Shown here piece after piece: positions 31,921-40,950 of a DNA stretch of 64,000 nt. The notes below the pieces were generated by a model. The model saw only the letters and a program-made list of their open reading frames with translations. It was not told the DNA's origin and made no database searches. Origin of the DNA: Centrapalus pauciflorus (Eukaryota > Streptophyta > Magnoliopsida > Asterales > Asteraceae); NCBI GenBank assembly GCA_020465985.1, contig JAANYP010004711.1:444750-508749 (forward strand). Direction: 5' to 3'. The translations under genes were made by a program, and so were the position numbers. Each line of letters starts with the position of its first letter. Position 1 is the first letter of the stretch.

Positions 31921-34719
31921 ATGGAGTTCGTAAAAGAACACAACTGCCTCCCATACACTCTGAAACACGCTGAACTCCAACCGTTCCATGCAATGATGGA
32001 TTTCCTCAGGCACTCCCATATCCATCATGCACTATCCATAAACCCTACTATATACATCTCCCATATAGAACAGTTTTGGAACCATGCATCTGTTCAAACC
32101 ATCAATGGAGTGCCTACCCTCCTTTCCGAGATTGATGGAACTGATATCCATATCACTGAGGAATCCATCCGACATCACTTGCATCTTCAAGATGCCACAG
32201 GTATAACTGACCTAACCCTTGATGCTTTACATACAGGTCTTTTTAATATCGGTTATAGGGGTCCTGCTGATTCTTTTACTTTCTTAAAAGCCCATTTTTC
32301 TCCTAAATGGAAATTTCTTGTACATATCATTCAGCAGTGCATAAGCCCCAAAAGAACTGGTTGGTCTGAATTTTCATCTAACATTGCCACTGCCTTAGTG
32401 TGCTTTTCCACAGGCCAACGGTTCAATTTTTCCAACATGATTTTTCAGGGGATGTTAAGGCATCATTCCCTAAAGAGTGGGAAATTTTTGATGTATCCTA
32501 GATTTTTAGCAGAAATCATTGCACACACCTGCACATCTTCTCATACACATAAAAGGATACATGTTTCCCACAGGCACTCACTATCCTCTATTAAGAGACT
32601 TTTGAAACATAGTGCCAACTTTTTGAGTGTTGATGTTCCATTGCCTTCTGCAATGATGAACATTATTCCACAACACAGAGGAGAGGGTCCTGAGCAGGCT
32701 CAGCCTATCATCACTGCTACACCCCCAGGACCCCAACCCCCTCCTCCCGATACACAAACTCCCTCTGATCCTTTTGTACAGCCAACACGCCCACTCAGAA
32801 ACATATACAAAAGAAAAAGGGGACCAGGAGCTCCTTCCTCCTCCTCCCATCAGCAAGAGCCATATATCCCTGTGCAGGAGGATACTCCTGCACAGAATAT
32901 CCAAAGGGAACCAGTTGAGGACACTCCCATTCTCTCTCAGGAGGTGAACATCTCTTCAGAGATGGTTCATATGGGTTCTGTGGCTGGCACTACTGATGTC
33001 TCTGCACAAGAGGCACAGGACAGTGCCAACATAGCTAAGACCACGCCCATGGCAACAGCAAGTGTGCAAACACAAGCTGGAAGTCCCCAGAACCAAGAAA
33101 AGAGGGGCCCAGAAGTTTCTACCTCTGGTCTTAATGTCATTGATAGATCACAAGCCCCTCAGGTGTTCTCTGATCTTGAGACTAGTCTGCAACAAATGCT
33201 CTTAACGGATCCCAGACTCAAACCTGTTGTAGCTATGTTGGACCATCAAATGTCCATCATTGCTGCACAGGGGGCTCAAATTTTTACTCTCAAGCAGGCA
33301 GATGCTGCTCAAAATAAGCGAATGGATTATCTTCACAGAGGCTTCACACTCTGTGGAAATAAAATTATGAAGTTAGAGCAGACGATTCAAACCCAAGGGG
33401 CAAAGGTTGTGGTTTCTTCTGACCAAACCAATGCTTCCAAAAAGGGGGAGAATCAGGAGGTTCCCACATCAGTCCAAGCAGCTCCAACAACAACAGTCCA
33501 AGCAGCACCAACAGTTCCAGTTTCTAGGCTAGCAGTCCCAACAGCTTCTCAAGCTGTTAGCCTAGAAACTCAAGCTGCTCCTTCAAAAGCCACTGGAGTT
33601 GTGATCAGAGAAGGAATTCAAGCTTCATCAAGCACAGTCCAAGCTACAACATCTGCTACAAAAGACAAGGGCAAGGGCATTCTCATTGAGTCTCCAAAGC
33701 ATAAATTTTCCTCAAAAGAAGCCCAAATTGCCTTTGATGCTGAAGTTGCCAGAAAAATAGCAGAAGAACAAGACAAAGAATTAGAGCAGCAAGCCCAAAC
33801 CCCAATGGATGATGATGAGACTTTAGGTGATTACTTAAAGGGGTTTGTGGTCAAGCAAGGAGCAAGGAAAAGAAAGATGCCAACAGGGCACTCCAAGGCT
33901 GAGCATAGAAGATTTCTTATCAATTTTGCCTTTGCAGCAGGTATTCCAAAGAAAATGGCTCAGTCCATGTCTACTAAAAGGCTGCAGGAGATTCATGATA
34001 AGGAGATGGACAAAAGACAGAGAACAACAGTCTCTCCAGAAGCTCAACCATCCCAAGAAGTCCAACCAACAACCCAATCAGTCCAAACTGAAGCTGGTGT
34101 CAGTGCACCTACTCCCACTGATCAAGCAGCTGTCCCTATTCCTTCATCGGTTAAGAGAGTGCTCTTTGAGCAACAACTCCAAAAGGCTATGGAGATAGAG
34201 AAGCTGATTGATCAGCATGATTTTACAAAGCCTCAAATTAACTACTGGCTTGCTAAGTCACTGGATGACCGTGACTTGAGAATAAAGTTTGTAATCAGAA
34301 GAGAGTCCGGACCTGAAGAAGAGTATGACACTTTTTGGCAGATAGTACAGAAGCTGACCAGAGATGAATTGATAAAGATGTACAATATAGGGTCAGTTAC
34401 ACAAGTAAGGTCTGCTCTTCCACAAGTCAAGCAACTCATCAAAGATCTAAGTACAGTGGTTGATTCTGAGTTTGCAAGACAAGAGATAGAAGTTGCTGAA
34501 AAGAAAGGGAAAAAGATCAAGCAGATTGATCTGTTTGTCAAATCAAAGACATTCAGAATCAAATTCACAGATGGGTCTGGTATTTTCTTCAATCTTGAGT
34601 ATTTCAATTTTTCAAAAGATATGCTGCTGAAAATCAAATCAGCTAGAATATCTTGTGATAAAGAAGAGATGAAGAGAGAATTTTTGAAGGCTATAGATCA
34701 TAAACTTGCACAGCTGTAA
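31921..34719 (+). CDS. Copia-1 ORF3, extra protein between pol and 3' LTR
   Basis: This is an intact frame of 932 codons plus stop. I chose ATG 31921 (MEFVKEHNCLPYTLKHAELQ) because the upstream stretch looks like an untranslated leader; an in-frame ATG at 31747 is possible. Residues 1-270 are globular, with QFWNHASVQTINGVPTLLSE, GTDIHITEESIRHHLHL and KWKFLVHIIQQCISPKR. Residues 240-560 are low complexity, rich in Pro, Gln, Thr and Ser. Around 600-630 is a charged helix (AEVARKIAEEQDKELEQQ). The last 190 residues are again globular (VKRVLFEQQLQKAMEIEKLI, YNIGSVTQVRSALPQV). No signal peptide or membrane segment is evident. The position matches the env-like gene of Sireviruses, but the sequence gives no support for an envelope. 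Function unknown. Confidence 0.85.
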   Translation: MEFVKEHNCLPYTLKHAELQPFHAMMDFLRHSHIHHALSINPTIYISHIEQFWNHASVQTINGVPTLLSEIDGTDIHITEESIRHHLHLQDATGITDLTLDALHTGLFNIGYRGPADSFTFLKAHFSPKWKFLVHIIQQCISPKRTGWSEFSSNIATALVCFSTGQRFNFSNMIFQGMLRHHSLKSGKFLMYPRFLAEIIAHTCTSSHTHKRIHVSHRHSLSSIKRLLKHSANFLSVDVPLPSAMMNIIPQHRGEGPEQAQPIITATPPGPQPPPPDTQTPSDPFVQPTRPLRNIYKRKRGPGAPSSSSHQQEPYIPVQEDTPAQNIQREPVEDTPILSQEVNISSEMVHMGSVAGTTDVSAQEAQDSANIAKTTPMATASVQTQAGSPQNQEKRGPEVSTSGLNVIDRSQAPQVFSDLETSLQQMLLTDPRLKPVVAMLDHQMSIIAAQGAQIFTLKQADAAQNKRMDYLHRGFTLCGNKIMKLEQTIQTQGAKVVVSSDQTNASKKGENQEVPTSVQAAPTTTVQAAPTVPVSRLAVPTASQAVSLETQAAPSKATGVVIREGIQASSSTVQATTSATKDKGKGILIESPKHKFSSKEAQIAFDAEVARKIAEEQDKELEQQAQTPMDDDETLGDYLKGFVVKQGARKRKMPTGHSKAEHRRFLINFAFAAGIPKKMAQSMSTKRLQEIHDKEMDKRQRTTVSPEAQPSQEVQPTTQSVQTEAGVSAPTPTDQAAVPIPSSVKRVLFEQQLQKAMEIEKLIDQHDFTKPQINYWLAKSLDDRDLRIKFVIRRESGPEEEYDTFWQIVQKLTRDELIKMYNIGSVTQVRSALPQVKQLIKDLSTVVDSEFARQEIEVAEKKGKKIKQIDLFVKSKTFRIKFTDGSGIFFNLEYFNFSKDMLLKIKSARISCDKEEMKREFLKAIDHKLAQL

Positions 34720-34810
34720 GTTTTGTAAGCCTTGGTTTGTAAATAACAGCTTACTTATTCATTTCCATTTTTTTTCTGTATAGAACTTAAAGTCTTGTAA
34801 AGAATTCAAG

Positions 34811-34822
34811 TTAGGGGGAGAT
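34811..34822 (+). other. Copia-1 polypurine tract
   Basis: TTAGGGGGAGAT directly precedes the 3' LTR start TGTTGGG at 34823. Confidence 0.9.
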
Positions 34823-35490
34823 TGTTGGGAAATAGTTCAAGTACATTCAAGCTGTTAGTTTAGACTTCTCAGACTGTTAGTAGATTTTACATGTAAATAC
34901 AAAGTTCATGCTGCTAGTTGAAGAAACTCGAGGTGCCAGTGTAAAAGTTCAAGCTGCCAGAGCAAATCAACTCAAGCTGCTCAGTTCATGCTGTCAAGAG
35001 ATTCAAGCTGCTCAACAGTTTCAGAAACAGAAAGTGCTGATTTTCAGGAAACGATATCTACATGAAGATTCCAGCATATCTACTATCAGAGAAGTCATAG
35101 TTCGTCAAGGAAACATATCAAGAAGCAATATAAATACAGAGAATATGTCGTTCTATTGTGTAGGAGTTTCTGCATATTTTGAGTCTGTAATTGCTTTGTT
35201 GATTAAGTTTTCTTAAGCCTCTAAGGTTGTAAAACCCTAAGAACAGTCTGTGTTCTTCGTCTAATCAAACAGATTAGAGGTGATTGTAATTGATGAATTC
35301 AGCAATACAAACAGTCTTGATTAATTCCTGTGTGTTTGTTTATTATTGATTCTGAAAGTTTTTGTTAAAATAATTAAGTGTTATTCCGCAAACTTCTTGA
35401 TTAAACTTTGATTCAAAGCAAGATTATTGATTTATACTCTGATAAGTTCAAATCAGTTAGTCTTGGTAATTCATATTTTAGATCCTGTCA
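34823..35490 (+). repeat. Copia-1 3' LTR
   Basis: It is 668 bp, the same length as the 5' LTR, with about seven substitutions. It is followed by TSD TGTTA at 35491-35495. Confidence 0.95.
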
Positions 35491-35495
35491 TGTTA

Positions 35496-35690
35496 TGACC
35501 TAAATTAGTTTATTATAAACTGATAAGAACCACTAATGTTGGTTAACGTCTAATGACCTTTTTATAACATATTCTAATTACCTACATGAAAAGTACTTGC
35601 TTGTTAAGGCCCAATATGACTCACTGTAACCTGATAATAACAACTAATGTTTGTTAAGGTACAACATGATCCATTATAACATGATCGATT
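35496..35690. repeat. Continuation of the CACTA minisatellite
   Basis: It has the same word set as 23930-24387 (AACTAATGTTTGTTAAGG, CATTATAACATG). It is the other half of the array split by copia-1. Confidence 0.7.
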
Positions 35691-35875
35691 AGTCATCATC
35701 CCTTCGAATATTGTAGTCCATATTTGAATATTTCAAACTATCATAATCATAACAAATGCCCAAAGGCCCACATTTCACTCGGTAATTCTATCTCATGTCT
35801 ACTGTCTAGGGTTCACGCATAACAAATGCCCAATTTGAATATTTCAAAGTATCGTAATCATAATAACACAATCCG

Positions 35876-36690
35876 GTCTATAAGAATGACTTAAATTAGG
35901 AAGTCAATAGAACTTAGCTAGGTTGGTATTCTAGTTACCTAATTCCACTATCTTATTCAATACATACTTTAGTATTTAATAATTATTAAGTTTGGTTTGT
36001 ACTTATTGTTTATTCAACTTAAAATGTTTAATTAATTATTATTAATCGAATCGGTATTCTAATAATTAATTATGTGATTTTCTCTATCATTTACTCAATA
36101 GTCAAATGAATATAACTTTATTGTATCCATTCTTGTTTCAAAGAAATATTTAATTTAACTTATAAGTGAACCTTAATTAATAATAAGTCGCTAAATATAT
36201 ATTTATTCTGTTTTAAGTTACGGTCTGAATTAATCTAATTAAACCTTTAATAACTAACTATAACATATAATTGATATTAATCATCCCAATCTATATGAAT
36301 GAATTTAAATTAGAAATTTGATAGAACTTAGCTAGGTTGGTTTTCTAGCTACCCAGTCCCACTATATTAATGCATATTTTAGCATTTAATAATCATTAAG
36401 TTTTGTTTGCATTTATTGTTTGTTCAACTTAAAATGTTTCTTTAATCATTATTATTTAATCTTATTCCTAATAATTAATTATGTGATTTTCTTTAGTCAA
36501 TGGTTAAACGAATATAACTTTATTGTATCCATTTTAACTTCAAAAAAGTATTTAATTTAACTCATATGTGAACCTCAATTAAATAACAACTTGTTATTAT
36601 ATATTTATTCCATTTTGGTTTATGATCTAAATTAATCCAATTAAATTTTTAATAACTAACAATAACATATAATTGATATTAATCGTGAAT
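35876..36690. repeat. Two-copy tandem repeat of about 410 bp in the CACTA interior
   Basis: Copies beginning near 35876 and 36288 share GAACTTAGCTAGGTTGGT, TTCAACTTAAAATGTTT, CGAATATAACTTTATTGTAT and a common tail ACATATAATTGATATTAATC. They have diverged by many substitutions, so the duplication is old. No coding potential. Confidence 0.8.
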
Positions 36691-36879
36691 ATAAAGGTGA
36701 ATAATTAATTAATTTGTTCACCGTTAATTTATTTATTTAAAATTGATTCCAACATATATATTAGGTTTATTAAAAAATTTAAAACACACTGTTAATTAAT
36801 AGGAATAATAATTAAAATATAAAACCAAATTAAGATTCATTTAATATTGTATGCATTTATTTAATTATTTAGGTGTCTG

Positions 36880-37778
36880 GTCGGGTCGGGCTCAATGAGC
36901 CAGTTCCTCTTTTCCTTTTTCCCCCCTTCTTTCTTGGACACAAACACACGCACACAATCTCACTCTTTCTCTCCTCGCTCTCTCTACCCCTCTTCTCTGT
37001 CTCGTCTGTTCCCTCCAGCCGGCGACCACCGCCTCCGCCGCCTCCTACACCGACGAACACCACACAACCAGTCGCCCTCCTGACTCTCCATCTCCATCTT
37101 GCTCACTCTCCCTCTCTCGTTCTCACAACCAACAACGGCAGCGGCCTAAACCCTAGCGCCACCGCCGCCCCCAAACATCATCACCATCATCGTTCTCCTT
37201 ATTGCTTCACCTCCCTATACGTTCACCTCATCTACACCTCTGTCCCTCTCGGCTACCACAACCACCGCTGCCACCGCTGACCAGGAACAACCACAGGTGT
37301 GGTGCCGCTGGCCACCAAACCAGAACCTTGCCGCCTACCAAACTTAGTTTCCAGGTTTGTTTTTAAGCTCCTTTTACTTTTAGTTTTTTCAGATTTTTTT
37401 TCAGTTAATCAAATTTAGTTTTTTAAAATGTTTTTAAAGATATATTGTGTGCTATTTAGGGCTAATTTGTTACATCAGTTCACCAAGTTAAGTATTCGGT
37501 TTAGTACGCTCTTGCTCTCACATTAATTTAATCTGATTTCTAGTGATATGGATTTCATTATATTTGTTTATATTTTTGGTACTTTTCTAATATGAAGGTA
37601 TCTATACTATAGCTAGATGAGGATGGTGAGACGAAAAACTGAAATCAAAATGACATAAAACTTAGCAGCATCCCACATGAACTTCTTAAAGTGGAGAAGA
37701 GGAATTTTCAAGAAGGCTCAAGAGCTGTGTATTTGTGATGTCAATATTACTGGAAAGCTCCTAAGCTACCCTCTCAAG
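36880..37778 (+). pseudogene. Captured MADS-box (SOC1/AGL20-like) gene start: leader exon, intron, exon 1
   Basis: From ATG 37623 the reading is MVRRKTEIKM, one more codon, a stop, then after a gap FLKWRRGIFKKAQELCICDV and GKLLSY. This aligns residue by residue with the MADS domain (MVRGKTEIKRIEN, KRRNGLFKKAxELSILCD, GKLYEY), with a premature stop and a short loss after the CD. The exon ends at AAG|GTCTAT (37778), near where MADS-box first introns lie. Upstream, 36890-37354 is CT- and GC-rich like a plant 5' UTR and ends CCAG|GTTTGT. A matching acceptor, CTATACTATAG, precedes the ATG at 37612. It lies wholly inside the CACTA element. It is a decayed capture, not a working gene; the 135-codon frame at 36873 is leader sequence. 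Confidence 0.68.
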
Positions 37779-38755
37779 GTCTATCTCTTTTTATCTCTAT
37801 GTGTGTGTCTGTGTGTGGTGTTATTGGATATTGAAGTTTATTGTTTTAGGAATATGTAGCATATCTAGTAACTCATCTCATAGTGGTATTCTTGGTTTGT
37901 TGCCCCTCCATTAATTGTGATGGATCTTGATTCCATTTGTTAGATATTCCTATTGAGTTGTATCCTTGATTAGACAATGTTTGGCTTTGATCATATGTTT
38001 GATTAGGTAAAATTGATTACAACCCACATGATAAATAATATATGCTTACATATCAATGGAAACTTCTTTTGTATATGGGCATTTTAATAAAACTTTCATC
38101 AGTGATATTGTTCATTTTCTAGTATTGAGTGGTGTTGTATGGTGTTTGTATCAACTTATCATCCTAGTGGCTTCTTTTAAAAAGTGGACGCTTATTGCAA
38201 GGACACCATTATGATACTTACTAGAGGATGTTAATTTTCTCCTCAATATATCTCTTGAATATGTATTCATTTTAATAAAATGCAGATTTAGTTACTTTGT
38301 TTATGAACTAAACTCATACGTTGTAACATTTTCTCTTGAAGCATACTATTTAAGTGACAAGAAGGGAGCATTGCTAGTTTAAAATATTAACTAATGCTTT
38401 GCTTTTATATTATGTAGGGTACACGAAGATGTCAGCCGAATTATGTTGAGTTTTGAAGATGTGGTAGCATTACTAGTCTTCTTTCTTATGTTGGCATAAA
38501 ACTAAAATTTAGAAACATGTAATAAAAATTTTATTATATCGGTGCCTTGGTGGTGTTTTATGGTTGTTTATAAAGATGGTTCAATATTAGAATGAAATTT
38601 GTTTGTTTTGTAAAGAATGATTATATTCTGTTGTGTATTGATTTTCATATCCAATTGGAATATATGATATTGATTTGTAATGAAAAATATAGGAAATAAT
38701 GAAAACTAGGCACAATTGTTGATTTAGAAATACAAGAAATAATTAATAATAGGTA
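37779..38755 (+). other. Non-coding CACTA interior after the MADS fragment
   Basis: AT-rich, intron-like sequence. A possible acceptor at about 38417 (TTATGTAG then GGTACACGAAG) is followed by no recognisable MADS exon. Nothing else is supported. Confidence 0.5.
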
Positions 38756-38759
38756 ATAA

Positions 38760-39120
38760 AATTTATCGGCCACATGCATTTATCCCTAGGTAATCCCTCA
38801 AAAGTCCGCCAGTAATCTCTTAGAAAGCTATCGGTATGTCGTCGGTAAATAACCATTGTAAACCATCGGTAACTTATTTCGTCGGAAATTCGTTGATAAA
38901 TTAGTCCATCGCTAATCTATCGGTAAGTGTCGTTGGCAATTCATCAATAAAAACACCTTCGGTAATCCGTCGGTGAAATAATTCTTTCGGTAAATCCGTC
39001 GGTAATACATGTTACCGACCAGAATTTAGTAACTGATACTGGCCCTTGGTAAGCCGTCGGTAAATCTGATTTTCTGAGGGATTACCAACGGATCGGTCCC
39101 TCGGTAATACTGGTTTTTCT
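38760..39120. repeat. CACTA right subterminal repeats
   Basis: TCGGTAATCC, CCGTCGGTAA and related words recur, mirroring 23410-23775, up to the terminus at 39127. Confidence 0.85.
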
Positions 39121-39304
39121 TATAGTGAATCACTTCTCGACTTCTTCTTTTCTTTTATTTATTTGGTTCCTCCATTAATGGAATGGTACCTCATATTGGG
39201 TTTTATATCAAATGAACAATGTGGCTCCAATCATTATAAAAATTGTAGTATGATGTTATTAGAATCAAACTGAATCAAAATTTGTTGTATTTGGGTTGTT
39301 GATG

Positions 39305-39473
39305 TCAACTCCTGTGATGGGCTCTTGGTTCTTTAGTTTGCACAATGGCTTTAAAGTAGTCACAGTGTACTTCAACTGGTTTGAAGACGTCAGTCTCAAT
39401 TCCAAAGTCTGTAATGAAGTTCTTTAACCAGACTCATTACTTTGCCAATTCGATGATGCAATATGTTCTACTT
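39305..39473 (-). pseudogene. pol: Fragment of copia RNase H, C-terminal part
   Basis: The minus strand reads EHIASSNWQS, then after a short break LKNFITDFGIETDVFKPVEV, HCDYFKAIVQTKEPRAHHRS and a stop where Lys-His would follow. This matches copia RNase H (EAEYIAAS, WLKNF, CDN-AI, HHRSKHI). It is cut at 39474 by the copia-3 LTR. 39131-39304 has no other feature. Confidence 0.7.
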
Positions 39474-39754
39474 TGTTGGAATCTATTTTAATTGATGAAA
39501 AATAATAAGTCTAGGGGTTGTTTTGTAATTAATGCATAGATAGGTATTTTTGTATAAATAGTAATTGGTTGTTTGTAAATTGTATGGATCTAACATTGTT
39601 GATTTGCACGGAATTATTAGCAAGGTTCTAGGGCTACAGTACGCATTCATTCTACACTTTTTAATTCCTATTTTGGTGCAAATAATCATTTGGTTAGTGT
39701 TTCTATGATCTTAATCATTCATTATTGTATTGTGATTGATTAATTTGAATCACA
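39474..39754 (+). repeat. Copia-3 5' LTR
   Basis: It starts TGTTGGAATCTATT and ends TTTGAATCACA, 281 bp, followed by AT and a PBS. No 3' partner is found in the window, so borders rest on the TG...CA rule and the PBS. Confidence 0.75.
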
Positions 39755-39756
39755 AT

Positions 39757-39768
39757 TGGTCTCAGAGC
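39757..39768 (+). other. Copia-3 primer-binding site
   Basis: TGGTCTCAGAGC is the initiator-Met site with one mismatch. Confidence 0.75.
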
Positions 39769-40187
39769 ACAGAAATGGAAAATATTGATTGACTTTTGAA
39801 ATTTTCTGATTTTTTAAAAACCCACTGTTTCATCGAAGGTTTGAAAACTTTGAAAAACCCTTAGGGTTTTTGATTCAGTGTGAGGGTGATCATATAAATT
39901 GGATCGAAGATCAGGATTTGAAAAACAAACAGATTGAATCTAATTTCGATCTGTAATTCAAACACACAAAAAGATCTGTTGATTCTACGGATTTTTTTGA
40001 AAACGGTTGTTCTTGACTGTTCTTTATTAAAACAGTGTATTTGATCTGAAAATAACCAAAGTGGTTTCATAAAAAGTGTTTGTAAGTGAAAAACACATCT
40101 TAGATTTCAATTTGGGATCAATTCTTGCAAATTAATTGAAAATATTGTAATCTAGACTTGAAATTTTTCAAAAATCATAAAACTCAA

Positions 40188-40850
40188 ATTGAGTTGAAGT
40201 TCATGTGTTAATCGAGTTGAATAGGTATTTTAATCGAGTTGTAAGGTGTTTCAATCGAGTTGGAAAGATATTTTAATCGAGTTGAAATTAGTTGTTTAAT
40301 TCGAGTTGGACCTTGTTCTAATCGAGTTGGACATAATTCCAATCGAGTTGGTAGGTAGTTTTAATCGACTTGATAATTAGATTCCTTAGAGTTGAATTTA
40401 GGTCACATCGAGTTGAATTGCACATTAATTCGAGTTTGTTTAAACATTCATTCAAGTCTATTTAAGTATATTCGAGTTTGTTTAATCATAATCAAGTTGA
40501 TTTTTAAAACTCATTCGAGCTTGATTAAAACATCATTCGAGTTTGATTAAACAACAGTCAAGTGAAATTCAAGTTGATTCGAGTTTTGAACACAATTAAT
40601 TCGAGTTTAATCAAACACAAGTCAACTTCATTCGAGTTAGTTGATTCTTCATCCGAGTTTTACTAATGAGTCATTCGAGTTTCATCAACTCATTATTCGA
40701 GTTTCATTACTAATCCTTTGATTGATTTTTTTTAGATTCGAGTTTCATTCTTTTTTATTCGAGTTGATTCATTTCATTGATCGAGTTTTACTACTCATTG
40801 TTTGAGTTTGATCCCATTCAAATCGAGTTTCACTCCTTTTTCATTTTAGT
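40188..40850 (+). repeat. TCGAGTT repeat array in the copia-3 leader
   Basis: CGAGTT occurs roughly 25-30 times at 18-30 base spacing (AATCGAGTTG, TTCGAGTTTGATTAAAC and similar). It lies between PBS and gag. No protein is encoded. It parallels the TTCGGAT array at 17930-18475 in position but has a different core word. Confidence 0.88.
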
Positions 40851-40950
40851 TTGATCAACTTATCAAAAGTTTGATCAAATTTTCATATTCATTCAAAATC
40901 AGTCAAAATCCATTTAAAAGATCTTGGAAGATTCATTTTAATCAGTCTAA

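Larger units (their letters stand above)
24388..35490 (+). mobile_element. Copia-1: Sirevirus-like copia element with extra ORF3, TSD TGTTA
   Basis: Two 668-bp LTRs (24388-25055 and 34823-35490), a PBS, gag, protease-integrase-RT-RNase H order, a third ORF and a PPT make a complete 11.1-kb copia element. TGTTA lies at 24383-24387 and 35491-35495. The LTRs differ at about seven sites (about 1%). The RT ([12 protein letters not shown]), long gag with coiled coil and large 3' ORF resemble the Sirevirus lineage. Gag and pol are damaged, so it would need help to move; ORF3 is intact. Confidence 0.93.
23387..39130. mobile_element. CACTA (En/Spm) transposon carrying a MADS-box fragment, TSD AAT
   Basis: The left end CACTATTAGAAATTGAC at 23390 and the right end, whose inverse reads CACTATAAGAAAAACCAG (39127), are CACTA termini. 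AAT flanks both sides, the 3-bp duplication expected. Both ends carry subterminal TCGGTAA repeats. Without the inserted copia-1 the element is about 4.6 kb. No transposase frame is found, so it is non-autonomous. It carries a degenerate minisatellite, a two-copy tandem repeat and a captured gene fragment. Confidence 0.9.

Noticed and set aside
31921..34719. ORF3 as a retroviral-type envelope
   Set aside because: The position matches the Sirevirus env-like gene, but I see no signal peptide, no membrane segment and no cleavage site.
36873..37280. 135-codon Pro/Ser/His-rich frame as a gene
   Set aside because: The sequence looks like a CT-rich 5' leader of the captured MADS gene. No domain is seen and the MADS ATG lies downstream.
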